From NCBI RefSeq assembly GCF_010560025.1, contig NZ_SAIY01000007.1, positions 186,001 through 250,000 on the forward strand: a stretch of 64,000 bases of DNA, written 5' to 3'. Position numbers and translations under genes: made by a program. This DNA is from Verrucosispora sioxanthis (GTDB lineage Bacteria > Actinomycetota > Actinomycetes > Mycobacteriales > Micromonosporaceae). Position 1 is the stretch's first letter, and every line of letters begins with the position of its first letter. Under the pieces are notes generated by a model. That model saw nothing but the letters and a program-made list of their open reading frames with translations. It had not been told where the DNA came from and did not search any database. This document shows positions 8,734 to 17,143 of this stretch, in pieces.

Positions 8734-8829
8734 GCGCGCTTCACGGCCTGCCGGGGATGGGTGCCCGACCGGGGCAGCGGCAGCGGGCCGGCGGGCAGGG
8801 CGGGGCGCCACTGGGTAAAGATGGAGGGC

Positions 8830-9423
8830 ATGACCGAAGCGCACTCCGCTGGACAGAACGACGAGCCCGACCGGGACGGTGCCGGACGGTCCGGAACCGT
8901 GGTGGTGGTCGGACCGGACGGCCGGCCCGTCGGCACCGTGCAGACCGAGGACGGACCTGGCGAGGACCCGTCGCGCCTGGTCGAACAGCCGGCCAAGGTG
9001 ATGCGGATCGGCAGCATGATCAAGCAGCTGTTGGAGGAGGTCAAGGCCGCTCCCCTGGACGACGCCAGCCGGCATCGGATGCGGGAGATCCACCAACGGT
9101 CAATCGTCGAGCTGAAGGAGGGACTCGCCCCCGAGCTGCGCGAGGAACTGGAACGGATCTCGCTGCCGTTCTCCGAGGACCAGGCACCGAGTGAGGGCGA
9201 GCTACGCATCGCCCACGCCCAGCTGGTCGGCTGGCTGGAAGGACTGTTCCACGGCATCCAGGCAGCTCTGGTCGCGCAGCAGATGGCGGCCCGGGTGCAA
9301 CTGGAGCAGATGCGTTCCGGCCGGCAGGCGCTGCCCAGCGGTCCGGCCGGGGCGATGCTGCCCGGAATGCCCGGCATGGGTCAGCCGAGTGGCGAAGGAC
9401 ACAGCACCGGCCAGTACCTCTGA
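8830..9423 (+). CDS. bpa: Bacterial proteasome activator (Bpa/PafE-like)
   Basis: A 197-residue protein matching the ATP-independent proteasome activator family. These form dodecameric rings that open the 20S proteasome gate for unfolded or damaged proteins. The helical core (RIGSMIKQLLEEVKAAPLD... to ...MAARVQLEQMRSG) is followed by a flexible Gly/Pro/Met-rich tail ending in GQYL, the C-terminal gate-opening motif. The N-terminal 40 residues are acidic and disordered. The start is ambiguous between ATG 8821 and ATG 8830; I use 8830, which matches the usual MTE start. Proteasome genes are not in this window. Confidence 0.9.
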   Translation: MTEAHSAGQNDEPDRDGAGRSGTVVVVGPDGRPVGTVQTEDGPGEDPSRLVEQPAKVMRIGSMIKQLLEEVKAAPLDDASRHRMREIHQRSIVELKEGLAPELREELERISLPFSEDQAPSEGELRIAHAQLVGWLEGLFHGIQAALVAQQMAARVQLEQMRSGRQALPSGPAGAMLPGMPGMGQPSGEGHSTGQYL

Positions 9424-9427
9424 CCAC

Positions 9428-9469
9428 CGTCCCGGTGCGGTCGCGCTCGCCGCGCGTCGCACCGGGACG
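9428..9469. terminator. Bidirectional hairpin terminator
   Basis: A perfect 12-bp inverted repeat (9428-9439 with 9458-9469) fills the 48 bases between the convergent bpa and HAD genes. Confidence 0.7.
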
Positions 9470-9471
9470 AC

Positions 9472-10284
9472 TCACCGCACTCCGAAGACCTTCTCCAGGT
9501 ACGCGGCCACACCGTCGGACGAGTTCGCCGGGGCTACCTCGTCGGCGATCGCCAGCACGTCCGGGTGCGCGTTCCCCACCGCGACAGCGCGTCCCGCCCA
9601 GGTGAGCATCGGCAGGTCGTTGGGCATGTCGCCGAAGGCCAGCACGTCCGGCGCCGCGACATTGATGCGGTGGCAGTACCAGGCCAGGCCGGCGGCCTTC
9701 GTGACCCCCGCCGCCGAGATCTCCACCAGCCCGGAGTGTGACGAGTGGGTGGCCTCCGCGAGCCCGGCGAGGGCGGCGGCGACCAGCCGGGTGAAGCGGT
9801 CAGGGTCCTGCTCACCGGCCCGCGCGAGCAGTTTGACGGCCGGCACCGACAACAGCTCCTCGGCGGTCTGCACGGCCCGGATCGCCTCGTCGTCGGCGTC
9901 CCACCGCAACGGGTAGTGCGCCTCGTGACGCATCTCCCGACCGTCGACGATCTCCACGGCCAGGCTCACCCCGGGTACCTCGGCCCGCAGGCGGCGGACC
10001 ACCTCGGCGAGCAGTTCCGGGGCCAGCGGGTCGGCCCGCAGCACCTCGTCGGTGGTCGGGTCGTAGACCACCGCGCCGTTGGCGCAGATCGCCGGCAACG
10101 GCGCGGCCAGCTGGTCGTACACCAGCCGGAGCCAGCGGATCGGCCGGCCGGTGACCAGCACGACCGGGGTGCCCTGGTCGGCGACCCGGGCCAGCACGGC
10201 GGCGGTGCGGGCGCTGAGGGTGCGGTCGTCGCGCAGGAGTGTCCCGTCGATGTCGGTGGCGACCAGGTGCGGCGTGGAGTCCAT
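9472..10284 (-). CDS. Cof-type HAD phosphatase (downstream copy)
   Basis: A 270-residue haloacid-dehalogenase-superfamily hydrolase of the Cof/IIB type. Motif I is DIDGTLLRDD with the nucleophile aspartate, motif II TGRP, and motif IV FGDMPNDLPM. The IIB cap lies between motifs II and IV. These cytoplasmic enzymes dephosphorylate sugar phosphates, nucleotides or flavin mononucleotide; the substrate is not predictable. The ATG at 10284 overlaps the upstream gene's TGA by one base, so the pair is translationally coupled. It is a clear paralogue of that gene (the same FGDMPNDLPM...WAG...VAVxNAHP pattern), pointing to tandem duplication. Confidence 0.85.
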   Translation of the reverse strand: MDSTPHLVATDIDGTLLRDDRTLSARTAAVLARVADQGTPVVLVTGRPIRWLRLVYDQLAAPLPAICANGAVVYDPTTDEVLRADPLAPELLAEVVRRLRAEVPGVSLAVEIVDGREMRHEAHYPLRWDADDEAIRAVQTAEELLSVPAVKLLARAGEQDPDRFTRLVAAALAGLAEATHSSHSGLVEISAAGVTKAAGLAWYCHRINVAAPDVLAFGDMPNDLPMLTWAGRAVAVGNAHPDVLAIADEVAPANSSDGVAAYLEKVFGVR

Positions 10285-11105
10285 CACCGGGACAGTAGCC
10301 GGTCGAGATAGATCGCTACCCCGTCGTCGTCGTTGCGCAGGGTGATCTCGTCGGCGACCGCGCGCAGGCTGGGGTGGGCGTTGGCCACGGCCACCCGCCC
10401 CCAGCCGGCCCACTCGAACATCGGCAGGTCGTTCGGCATGTCGCCGAAGACCAGAACCTCCGCCGGGTCCACGCCGAGGGTCTGCGCGATGACACTGAGC
10501 CCGGAAGCCTTGTCCACCCCGGGCGGGCAGATCTCGATGAAGCCCAGGCCAGCCTGGGTGAGGGTGGCGAGGTGTGGCGGGACGATCCCGCGGGCGGTGG
10601 CCAACAACTCGTCCACATGGTGATCGGCGGTACGCGCGAACGCCTTGATCACGTCACCGGCGAGGCACTCGGCGCGGCTGCGCACCTCGAACGCGTCCTG
10701 ATAGGGCCAGGCGGGGTGGTAGTCACCCCAGAGCGGGGCGTCGTGCTCGTCCGATGCCTCGACCATGACCGTCAGCGGGCCGACCGCGGCCTCCAGTTCG
10801 GTCAGCAGGACGGCCAGCACCTCGCTGGAAAGGCGTTCGTCACGGAGCACCACCGGTCCGTCCGGGTCGCTCTGGTCGACCACCCGGCCACCGCCGGCCA
10901 GCACGAGGAAGTCGGCGGCGCGGATGTCGTTGCGGGTCAGTTCGGTGAGCCGGGGGCCGCGACCGGTGGCGCCGACCACCGGGATACCGGCGGCGCGTAC
11001 CCGGTCGAGGACCTCGTGGGTGAAGGCCGACACGGTGTCGTCGCTGCGGACGAGCGTTCCGTCGAGGTCGGTGGCGATCAGCTTGGGCAGGCCCGGGCGG
11101 GTCAT
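10284..11105 (-). CDS. Cof-type HAD phosphatase (upstream copy)
   Basis: A 273-residue HAD-superfamily IIB phosphatase and the first gene of the tandem pair. Motifs are DLDGTLVRSDD (I), TGRG (II), the cap-to-core lysine region around DKASGLS, and FGDMPNDLPM (IV). Motif II is TGRG where the downstream copy has TGRP, and the caps differ, so the two probably act on different phosphate esters. ATG 11105 is supported by AAGGAGGAACG directly upstream. The coding frame stays open far upstream, but that extension is low-complexity and lacks similarity. The 176 bases between this start and the next gene hold no other gene. Confidence 0.85.
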   Translation of the reverse strand: MTRPGLPKLIATDLDGTLVRSDDTVSAFTHEVLDRVRAAGIPVVGATGRGPRLTELTRNDIRAADFLVLAGGGRVVDQSDPDGPVVLRDERLSSEVLAVLLTELEAAVGPLTVMVEASDEHDAPLWGDYHPAWPYQDAFEVRSRAECLAGDVIKAFARTADHHVDELLATARGIVPPHLATLTQAGLGFIEICPPGVDKASGLSVIAQTLGVDPAEVLVFGDMPNDLPMFEWAGWGRVAVANAHPSLRAVADEITLRNDDDGVAIYLDRLLSR

Positions 11106-11281
11106 CGTTCCTCCTTCGCCCGCCGCCGTCGCGACCAGCCGTTCACCTCGTCGATTGGCGACCCGGCGTGACGGCGGGCAGCAACCGTACCTCGTAGAAC
11201 CGGTCGCAACCATGGCTTCCAGGCGAATCGGGTGCCAACGGGCGACGCACCGGAGATGACCTCTCGACCAGGGCCGGTGGA

Positions 11282-11989
11282 TCAGTCGGGCGGTGCCTCC
11301 CGGGCGAAGGGCACCGTCGGTGTGACGGTGATGTCCGCAGGCGGGCGTTCCCCCTCCTGCTCCGCGTCCGGCGGCGTGCGGCGCCGGCGCGGCCCGTCCA
11401 CCCCTGGCCGGGTTTCGGCCGCTCCGGACGGGGTCCGCAGGAGCGCGGCCGCGAACAGCCCGACGGCGACGAAGGCGACGATCAGGCCGCGGCCGTACTC
11501 GACGTCGACGGTCAGTTCCGGGTTCAGGTACATCCCCCGTCCCAGGGTGTCGTCGAGCGCCGTCGCGGTCGTGGCCAGCAGCGCGAGCACACCCGCGGCG
11601 AGGGCCAGTCCGGCCACCCGGGCATTCGCCCGGACGGGGTCCGTGCCCCGCACCGCGAGGGCCACCGTCGCACCGAGCGCGAGCAGCCCGACCAGGTACG
11701 CCGAGCCCAGCCCGAGGTCGGAGACGCCGCTGGTCACCTGGAGCGGGGTCTCCGGGTCCGGTCCGCCGTTGGGGATGGTGATCGTCGACCACTCGCCGAG
11801 CAGCGACGCCAGGGCTGCCGCCACACCGAGCCCGGCCAGCAGCACCGGCACCCGGTGGTCCCCGCCGAGGCCACCGAGAGCCCGCCGGAACCGGCCGGTC
11901 GCCGGCGACTCGTCCTCCGCACCCCACTCGATGACGCTGGCGTCGTCGGAACGGTCGTCCTGACGGGGGATGGGGAGGTCGTGGGTCAT
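11282..11989 (-). CDS. Multi-pass membrane protein, function unknown
   Basis: A 235-residue protein with an acidic cytoplasmic N-terminus (about 45 residues). It is predicted to have four membrane segments: PVLLAGLGVAAALASLLG, LGSAYLVGLLALGATVALAV, VAGLALAAGVLALLATTATAL and RGLIVAFVAVGLFAAALL. A charged, proline-rich tail follows. I do not recognise the family. ATG 11989 is preceded by AGGAGAGGG; a GTG one codon earlier is equally possible. Nothing in the neighbourhood predicts its role. Confidence 0.65.
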   Translation of the reverse strand: MTHDLPIPRQDDRSDDASVIEWGAEDESPATGRFRRALGGLGGDHRVPVLLAGLGVAAALASLLGEWSTITIPNGGPDPETPLQVTSGVSDLGLGSAYLVGLLALGATVALAVRGTDPVRANARVAGLALAAGVLALLATTATALDDTLGRGMYLNPELTVDVEYGRGLIVAFVAVGLFAAALLRTPSGAAETRPGVDGPRRRRTPPDAEQEGERPPADITVTPTVPFAREAPPD

Positions 11990-12133
11990 CACTCACCCTC
12001 TCCTGGTGGCCGGGGACGCCGGGCGTCCGCCGCGCCGCGGGGTCCGGGTCGCATCATGACACAGCCGGGACGCGACGCCGAGGAACGACCGCGTGGCCAC
12101 CGGTGGTCGGTCGCCTGCCGGCCGTCGGTGGAC

Positions 12134-12139
12134 TAGCGT
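12134..12139 (+). promoter_or_regulatory. -10 element of osmC (near-leaderless)
   Basis: TAGCGT, identical to the mobA -10. The predicted +1 is 12146, one base before the ATG. Confidence 0.5.
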
Positions 12140-12146
12140 CAGGTGC

Positions 12147-12578
12147 ATGCCTATCCGTACCGCTTCCGCACGCTGGCAGGGCAACCTCACCGAGGGGTCC
12201 GGCACCATCCGCACCGGCAAGGGCGGGCTGGAGGGGAACTACTCCTTCAAGTCCCGTTTCGAGGAGGGTGAGGGCACCAACCCCGAGGAACTGATCGGTG
12301 CCGCACACGCCGGCTGCTTCTCGATGGCCTTCTCCAAGGCGCTTGCCGACGCCGGCACGACGCCCACCTCCGTGGAGACCACCGCGAAGGTTCACCTCGA
12401 CAAGACCGACGCCGGGATGACCGTGACCCGGATCGAGCTGGACACCGTCGGCGAGGTGCCCGGCATCGACGAGGCGCAGTTCGCCAAGCTGGCCGAGACC
12501 GCCAAGCAGAACTGCCCGATCTCCCGTCTGCTCTCGCCCGGCGCCGAGATCACCCTCACCACCCGCCTCACCTCCTGA
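12147..12578 (+). CDS. osmC: OsmC-family peroxiredoxin (organic hydroperoxide reductase)
   Basis: A 143-residue cytoplasmic thiol peroxidase that reduces organic hydroperoxides using a pair of cysteines. The reactive Cys57 is in AAHAGCFSMAFS and the partner Cys123 in ETAKQNCPIS, both at canonical spacing. The family is typically dimeric and 140-145 residues. The ATG at 12147 fits the near-leaderless promoter. I chose it over an in-frame start at 12093 because the extra 18 residues lack similarity. It is probably induced by oxidative or osmotic stress, though no operator is visible. Confidence 0.9.
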   Translation: MPIRTASARWQGNLTEGSGTIRTGKGGLEGNYSFKSRFEEGEGTNPEELIGAAHAGCFSMAFSKALADAGTTPTSVETTAKVHLDKTDAGMTVTRIELDTVGEVPGIDEAQFAKLAETAKQNCPISRLLSPGAEITLTTRLTS

Positions 12579-12599
12579 CCAACCCCCTCCCATCCGCGT

Positions 12600-12669
12600 C
12601 GATCTTGCACTTTCGGTCTCCGGTACGCGGCTTCCGTGCCGGTTCGCGGCGACCGGAAGTGCAAGATCG
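12600..12669. repeat. Intergenic inverted repeat (19-bp arms)
   Basis: Arms 12600-12618 and 12651-12669 are complementary at 18 of 19 positions (the exception would be a G-U pair in RNA). A second imperfect hairpin, CCGGTACG with CGTGCCGG, lies inside. It follows osmC by 21 bases and probably acts as its terminator. The arm motif GATCTTGCACTT is unlike the other hairpins here. Confidence 0.6.
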
Positions 12670-12701
12670 CGGGTGGGGTGGGGAAGAATGGAGGCGTGGC
12701 G

Positions 12702-13046
12702 GTGGAGATGGGGCGGGAGCGGTTCGAGGAGCTCGTGGGGGAGGCGCTCGACGAGGTTCCGGAGGAACTGCTGGCGCTGATGAACAACGTGGTGATCCTG
12801 GTCGAGGACGACCCGCCGCCCGGGGAGGATCTGCTCGGCCTGTACGAGGGACACGCGTTGACCGAACGTGGCTGGGACTACGCGGGAGTCCTGCCGGACC
12901 GGATCCTCATCTACCGCAACCCGATCCTGCGCATCTGTGCCAGCGACGAGGACGTGGTCGACGAGGTGGCCGTCACGGTGGTGCACGAGATCGCCCACCA
13001 CTTCGGCATCGACGACGCGCGTCTGCATGAGCTGGGCTGGGGCTGA
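12702..13046 (+). CDS. Small zincin-like metallopeptidase
   Basis: A 114-residue member of the small metallopeptidase family with a single zincin domain. The zinc-binding HExxH is clear in VTVVHEIAHHFGIDD near residue 97. The N-terminal half, FEELVGEALDEVPEELLALMNNVVILVEDDPP, is typical of the family, and proline follows the acidic run as usual. Its substrate is unknown and no signal peptide is present. I chose GTG 12702 because GGAGG at 12690-12694 is seven bases upstream; GTG 12696 and ATG 12708 are in-frame alternatives. Confidence 0.8.
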   Translation: MEMGRERFEELVGEALDEVPEELLALMNNVVILVEDDPPPGEDLLGLYEGHALTERGWDYAGVLPDRILIYRNPILRICASDEDVVDEVAVTVVHEIAHHFGIDDARLHELGWG

Positions 13047-13076
13047 GGGCCGCCGCCCGGGGTTGCGGGCCGGCCC

Positions 13077-13082
13077 TACCGT
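13077..13082 (+). promoter_or_regulatory. Possible -10 element of the AIM24 gene
   Basis: TACCGT with predicted +1 near 13089. It gives a leader of about 26 bases that carries the GGGAGGA ribosome binding site. Confidence 0.35.
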
Positions 13083-13114
13083 CTCGGCCAGGTACGGCGA
13101 GTACGGGAGGAATC

Positions 13115-13831
13115 ATGCGCAGCGAGCTGTTCTCGGCGGCGAATCTGGAGCAGGAGTCGACGCAACCCGGCATGCGGTTGCAGAACTCCAAGATGTTGAA
13201 GATCGAACTCGACGGTGAGGCGATGGCCAGGGTCGGCTCGATGGTGGCCTACCAGGGGCAGGTGCAGTTTCAGGCGCTCGGCTCCGGCGGACTGGGCAAC
13301 TTCATCAAGCAGAAGCTCACCGGTGAGGGCGTACCGCTCATGAAACTCACCGGACGTGGCGACGTCTTCCTCGCCGACTTCGCCAAGGATGTGCACGTCA
13401 TCGACCTGGAGCCGGGCGACGCCCTGTCCATCAACGGCTCGAGCGTGCTCGCCTTCGACGCCACTCTCCGCTACGACATCAAGATGGTCGGCGGGGCCGG
13501 CATGGCCTCGTCCGGCCTGTTCAACTGCGTCTTCACCGGGCACGGCAGGATCGCCGTCACCACCCGGGGAACGCCGGTCGTCCTCAACGTCGACGCGCCC
13601 ACCTACGTCGACCCGCAGGCCGCCGTCTGCTGGTCGGCGAGCCTGCAGACCGGCTACCACCGGGCCGACCAGCTCGGGCTCGGCACGCTGCTCGGTCGCA
13701 CCACCGGTGAGGCGTACACGATGAGCTTCGCCGGTCACGGCTTCGTCGTCGTCCAGCCCTCCGAGGAGCCACCGATCATGGGCAGCGGTCAGCAGGACCA
13801 GGGCGGAGTGCTCGGCGGCCTGTTCCGCTAG
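13115..13831 (+). CDS. AIM24-family protein
   Basis: A 238-residue AIM24/TIGR00266-type protein built of beta-strand repeats. Family features are MLKIELDGEAMARVGSMVAYQG near the start and the glycine-rich GSGGLGNFIKQKLTGEG. Segments such as LTGRGDVFLADFAKDVHVIDL and TGHGRIAVTTRG follow. There is no signal peptide or membrane segment. The mitochondrial namesake affects inner-membrane organisation; no bacterial activity is established. GGGAGGA precedes ATG 13115 at good spacing. It is convergent with pheA across 74 bases. Confidence 0.8.
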   Translation: MRSELFSAANLEQESTQPGMRLQNSKMLKIELDGEAMARVGSMVAYQGQVQFQALGSGGLGNFIKQKLTGEGVPLMKLTGRGDVFLADFAKDVHVIDLEPGDALSINGSSVLAFDATLRYDIKMVGGAGMASSGLFNCVFTGHGRIAVTTRGTPVVLNVDAPTYVDPQAAVCWSASLQTGYHRADQLGLGTLLGRTTGEAYTMSFAGHGFVVVQPSEEPPIMGSGQQDQGGVLGGLFR

Positions 13832-13905
13832 CCGGTCCGGACGGCGGCTCACGCCTGCCGGCGCAGCCAGACCCGGTTGCACCGGCCGGCGGCGCGCCCG
13901 GACGC

Positions 13906-14862
13906 TCAGGTCAGCTCGCCCGCGCGTAGCCGGGCGAGCCAGGCCGCGGCGTCGGTGTAGTCCGCGTCGGAAGGACCTGCCGGCGCGGCCACCGGCCGCT
14001 CCCTGGTCGACCCGTCCCAGCGGTGTCGGGGATACGAGCCGAGGAAGCGTACGTCGGCGCAGATTCGGCGCAGCCCCTGCAACGCCTCGCCCATCCGCAC
14101 GTCCGCGACGTGACCGGTGCAGTCGAGGAAGAACACGTATCGGCCGAGCGCCTCGCCCGTGGGCCGGGACTCGATCCGGGTCAGGTTGACGCCCCGGACC
14201 GCCAGTTCCATCAGCACGGACAGCAGCGCGCCCACCCGGTCGTGCGCGATGTAGACGGCGAGCGACGTCACGTCGTCGCCGGTGGGCGGTGGAGGCGGCC
14301 CGGGCCTCGACACCAGCGCGAAGCGGGTCACCGCGTCCGGATGATCAGCGATCTTGTCAGCCAGGACGGCGAGCCGGTGTCGGGTCGCGCCGATCGGCGC
14401 GCAGATGGCCGCGTCGAACTCACCGTTGGCCGCGCCGGCTGCCGCCGCACCGTTGGACAGCACGTCCACCACGACCGCGTCCGGCAGGTGCGTACGCAGC
14501 CAACCTCGGCACTGGGTGGACGCCTGCGGATGGGCGGCGACGCTGCGCACCGACGGCAGCGGGGTTCCCGCGCGTGCCCCGAGCACGAACTCCACCGGCA
14601 GGATCACTTCCCGGGTGATGACCAGCGGCTCTCCCTCGGCCAACTCGTCGAGGGTGACCCCGACCGCGCCGCCGATCGAGTTCTCCAGGGGCACCAGAGC
14701 CGCATCGGCCTCGGCGGCGCGGACCGCCTCCAGCGCCTCACCGACGCTGCGGGCCGACGTGCGGCTGCCCCGCTCGGCGGCCGGCACGGTACGCAGTGCC
14801 TGCTCGGCGAAGGTGCCCTCGGGGCCGAGGTAGACGAAACGGGTCGGCGGCGTTCCCGGCAT
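13906..14862 (-). CDS. pheA: Prephenate dehydratase
   Basis: A 318-residue cytoplasmic enzyme converting prephenate to phenylpyruvate in phenylalanine biosynthesis. The catalytic domain starts YLGPEGTFAEQAL and carries ALVPLENSIGGAVG, then the catalytic VTRFALVSRP near residue 185. A C-terminal ACT domain contains the phenylalanine-sensing LTRIESRPTGEALGRYVFFLD. There is no chorismate mutase domain, so it is the monofunctional actinobacterial form with feedback inhibition expected. ATG 14862 coincides exactly with the +1 predicted from the -10 at 14869-14874. Confidence 0.92.
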   Translation of the reverse strand: MPGTPPTRFVYLGPEGTFAEQALRTVPAAERGSRTSARSVGEALEAVRAAEADAALVPLENSIGGAVGVTLDELAEGEPLVITREVILPVEFVLGARAGTPLPSVRSVAAHPQASTQCRGWLRTHLPDAVVVDVLSNGAAAAGAANGEFDAAICAPIGATRHRLAVLADKIADHPDAVTRFALVSRPGPPPPPTGDDVTSLAVYIAHDRVGALLSVLMELAVRGVNLTRIESRPTGEALGRYVFFLDCTGHVADVRMGEALQGLRRICADVRFLGSYPRHRWDGSTRERPVAAPAGPSDADYTDAAAWLARLRAGELT

Positions 14863-14868
14863 GTGCTC

Positions 14869-14874
14869 AGCCTA
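14869..14874 (-). promoter_or_regulatory. -10 element of pheA, overlapping the upstream stop codon
   Basis: TAGGCT on the minus strand places +1 exactly on the pheA ATG. Its first three bases are the TAG stop of the upstream lipoprotein-like gene. Confidence 0.5.
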
Positions 14875-15552
14875 CGCACCCGGAGTCGGCGACGAGCCCG
14901 ACGGCGTGGGTGACGGGGTCGACGGCGTCGGCGACGGCGGGGGGACCGGCACCGGAACGCCGCCGCCGTCGCTGCCACAGGCCAGCGTCTGGATACCGGG
15001 CGGACTGGCGACCCGTACCTCGGCCGTGCACACGTCGGTGCCGGCGGTCACCAGGCGCAGGGTTCCGGCTCGGTCCCGGGTGACCACCTGGAGCGGCTCG
15101 TAGCCGGCCACGTCGAGGGTGGTCAGGTGCCAGTCGGCGGCACACAACGGACCGTTGCCGACGCTGACCCGGGCGCTGCCGGGCAGCAGCCCACGCCGAC
15201 CCCGCACCAACTCGATGATCCGCTTCGCGGACGGTTCCCCGGTGCAGGCCACCGCGACCAGCCCGGGGTCGGTCGCGGGGGTGGTCGGCACGGCACCGGG
15301 GAGTACGCCGAACGACGGGGTGGCGGGGCTGGTCGGGCTGCTCGGTGTACGGGTCGGCACCCGGGTCGGCAGGCCGCCGCTGTCGCGTACCTCCGGGGGC
15401 GCGCCGCATCCGACGGTCAGCAGTGCGGCCAGCACGGTGACACCGACCAGTCGGCGGTGCCGTCGGCGGGGGCGGAGGGCCACGTCGGCAGCGGACCGGA
15501 AGCCGGTGGTCGGCCGGCCGGGGACGGCGTGGAACGGCGAGGTGGGCGGCAC
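14872..15552 (-). CDS. Exported proline/threonine-rich protein, function unknown
   Basis: A 226-residue protein with a basic N-terminus (LRPRRRHRR), a hydrophobic stretch LVGVTVLAALLTVGCGAPP and then low-complexity Thr/Pro/Ser linkers at both ends. The cysteine in LTVGC may be a lipidation site, although the lipobox is imperfect. Four further cysteines in the folded part (VACTGE, GPLCAADW, TDVCTAE, TLACGSD) could form two disulfides outside the cell. I do not recognise the family. GTG 15552 is preceded by GAGGA. Its TAG stop doubles as part of the pheA -10. Confidence 0.6.
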   Translation of the reverse strand: MPPTSPFHAVPGRPTTGFRSAADVALRPRRRHRRLVGVTVLAALLTVGCGAPPEVRDSGGLPTRVPTRTPSSPTSPATPSFGVLPGAVPTTPATDPGLVAVACTGEPSAKRIIELVRGRRGLLPGSARVSVGNGPLCAADWHLTTLDVAGYEPLQVVTRDRAGTLRLVTAGTDVCTAEVRVASPPGIQTLACGSDGGGVPVPVPPPSPTPSTPSPTPSGSSPTPGA

Positions 15553-15614
15553 GGGGTGGTCCTCATGACGGGAGACACGACAGTGGCGGGAGCCGAGCCC
15601 ATGGTAGGAGGAAG

Positions 15615-16073
15615 TCAGACCTCGGAGAAGAACGTGAGGGAGCCGGCCACCGCGCCGTCGGCGACCACGGGGGTGGAGATCGCGTCCACCGTGGCGTCCG
15701 GTACGTCCTCCGTCGCCGCCTCGATCCGGAGCAGACCACGGGCCAGCCGGCCGGAGGTGAGCGCCAGCAACGGCGGAATCTTGTCGATCTCGGGCTCGGC
15801 CAACTCGCCCCGGTAGGCGGTGAAGTCGAGCAGTCGCAGCCCGCCGTCGAGCAGCGGCAGACCGATCACGTCCTCCGGTGCGCCCAGTTGGAGCAGCTCA
15901 CAACCGGCGGCGGAGACGGCCAGCACCCGGGTCTCGGCGTCGATCAGCAGGCAGGGCTCGTGGGCACTGGAGACCGTGGCCGACCAGCGGCTGATGTTGT
16001 CGCACCCAGGCTCTGTCGGTGTCCCCCCGGAGGGCGCGAACACTTCCGAGAGCGAGAGTTCGACGTGGGCCAC
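15615..16073 (-). CDS. Small PAS-like sensor protein
   Basis: A 152-residue cytoplasmic protein with a PAS-like middle section: CLLIDAETRVLAVSAAGCELLQ, then PEDVIGLPLLDGGLRLLDFTA. It has no output domain. Similar stand-alone PAS proteins are hypothetical in actinomycetes, so a ligand-binding role is inference. I start at GTG 16073, which has AGGAGG five bases upstream; longer in-frame starts lie before any plausible ribosome site. It is preceded by a TAGCGT -10 at 16105-16110. Confidence 0.55.
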   Translation of the reverse strand: MAHVELSLSEVFAPSGGTPTEPGCDNISRWSATVSSAHEPCLLIDAETRVLAVSAAGCELLQLGAPEDVIGLPLLDGGLRLLDFTAYRGELAEPEIDKIPPLLALTSGRLARGLLRIEAATEDVPDATVDAISTPVVADGAVAGSLTFFSEV

Positions 16074-16104
16074 CGAGCCTCCTATGCACACCGACGATCC
16101 GTCC

Positions 16105-16110
16105 ACGCTA
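16105..16110 (-). promoter_or_regulatory. -10 element of the PAS-like gene
   Basis: TAGCGT on the minus strand predicts +1 at about 16098. It gives a 25-base leader that contains AGGAGG. Confidence 0.45.
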
Positions 16111-16239
16111 GCCGGTCGCGGCAGCGACCGCCGACCGCGTTGGAAGTACGGTTGCGTCGGTGTTGATCAGTGCCCGGTCGGCGACGGCGCGGGCCGGCGG
16201 AAGCTGGGCCGCCCCGGCCGCGTGGCGTCGCCGCTGACG

Positions 16240-16980
16240 TTACCGGCGGCCGGCCGGCTTGTCAGCGGCCATTCGGCCGTCCTCGTACCACCGGTAGTCG
16301 GCCGCGGGTGGGTAGCCACCGTTTCCCCAGGTCCCGGGGTGCTGCGCGACCCGGGACAGCTTCTCGGCGGTGGCCGGGCTGATCCGGTTCCCGCCGGCCA
16401 CCAGCAGTCGGTCGAGTTCCCGGTGGGTCGCCATCAGGCAGTCCTTGGGCAGGCCGTAGACGCTGATGACCCCGGATCCCACGAAGGTGAGCACCGGGGT
16501 CACCGGGATCGGATGACCGACGGCCTCGCTCAGCGCCTTGCTCGCCCGTCGGGCGTCGCGACGGGCCTCGGCCACGTACGGCGGGCGCTTGCCGTTGATC
16601 TGCACCACGTCACCGGCGACCAGAACGCGGGCACGGCCGTGGTCGGCGATGGTGACGGCGAAGAGCCCACTCGGGCCGATGGCCAGGAACCCGGCCCGGT
16701 TGTCCGCGGGGTCGTCGAGCAGGACGTCGGCCGCGTCGGTGCGGGGCCAGTCGATGACGTGCCAGGCCGGCCCGAGGTGGTCGAGCTGACCGAGTGCGCG
16801 GGCGCCGGCCGCCTCCAGCCGTCGCGCGCCGCGCTCCGCCCGGCGGCGGCGGGCCCACTCCAACGGAGACGGACGAGGAGTCGCGACCACCCCGGGAGAC
16901 TCGACCCGGGGGTGCGGTACCGCCACTGGCGGCAGCGCCCTGGCGGACGGTACGGCTCGACGTGCGGGGAAGACAGTCAT
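16240..16980 (-). CDS. NERD-like (nuclease-related) domain protein
   Basis: A 246-residue protein with a basic, proline-rich N-terminus (about 55 residues). A compact domain follows: RRLEAAGARALGQLDHLGPAWHVIDWPRTDAADVLL...GPSGLFAVTIADHGRARVLVAGD, then VTPVLTFVGS. This is the pattern of NERD domains, which are related to restriction-type nucleases. I do not see a convincing complete PD-(D/E)xK active site, so activity is uncertain. ATG 16980 has GGAGG five bases upstream. It is divergent from the arginine deiminase gene. Confidence 0.55.
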   Translation of the reverse strand: MTVFPARRAVPSARALPPVAVPHPRVESPGVVATPRPSPLEWARRRRAERGARRLEAAGARALGQLDHLGPAWHVIDWPRTDAADVLLDDPADNRAGFLAIGPSGLFAVTIADHGRARVLVAGDVVQINGKRPPYVAEARRDARRASKALSEAVGHPIPVTPVLTFVGSGVISVYGLPKDCLMATHRELDRLLVAGGNRISPATAEKLSRVAQHPGTWGNGGYPPAADYRWYEDGRMAADKPAGRR

Positions 16981-17078
16981 CGCGACCTCCGGCAAAAGGT
17001 CCCTCGAAGTTACGTTCTCACTACCCTACGTTGCCAGTCCCGGTGGTCGGCAAGCCGGAGCGCCGGAATGACTGTGGA

Positions 17079-17093
17079 TGAATGCCATATTCA
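17079..17093. promoter_or_regulatory. ARG-box-like inverted repeat upstream of arginine deiminase
   Basis: TGAAT-GCCAT-ATTCA has perfect 5-bp arms and stands out as A/T-rich. It is centred about 58 bases before the predicted start of the arginine deiminase mRNA. It resembles an ArgR/AhrC half-operator pair, but the spacer is five bases instead of four. Confidence 0.35.
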
Positions 17094-17131
17094 CCCACGG
17101 TTGTTTTACCGGATACCGCCAAACCCTGCCC

Positions 17132-17137
17132 TACGCT
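17132..17137 (+). promoter_or_regulatory. -10 element of arginine deiminase (leaderless)
   Basis: TACGCT with predicted +1 at 17144, the G of the GTG start. Confidence 0.55.
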
Positions 17138-17143
17138 GCGGGG

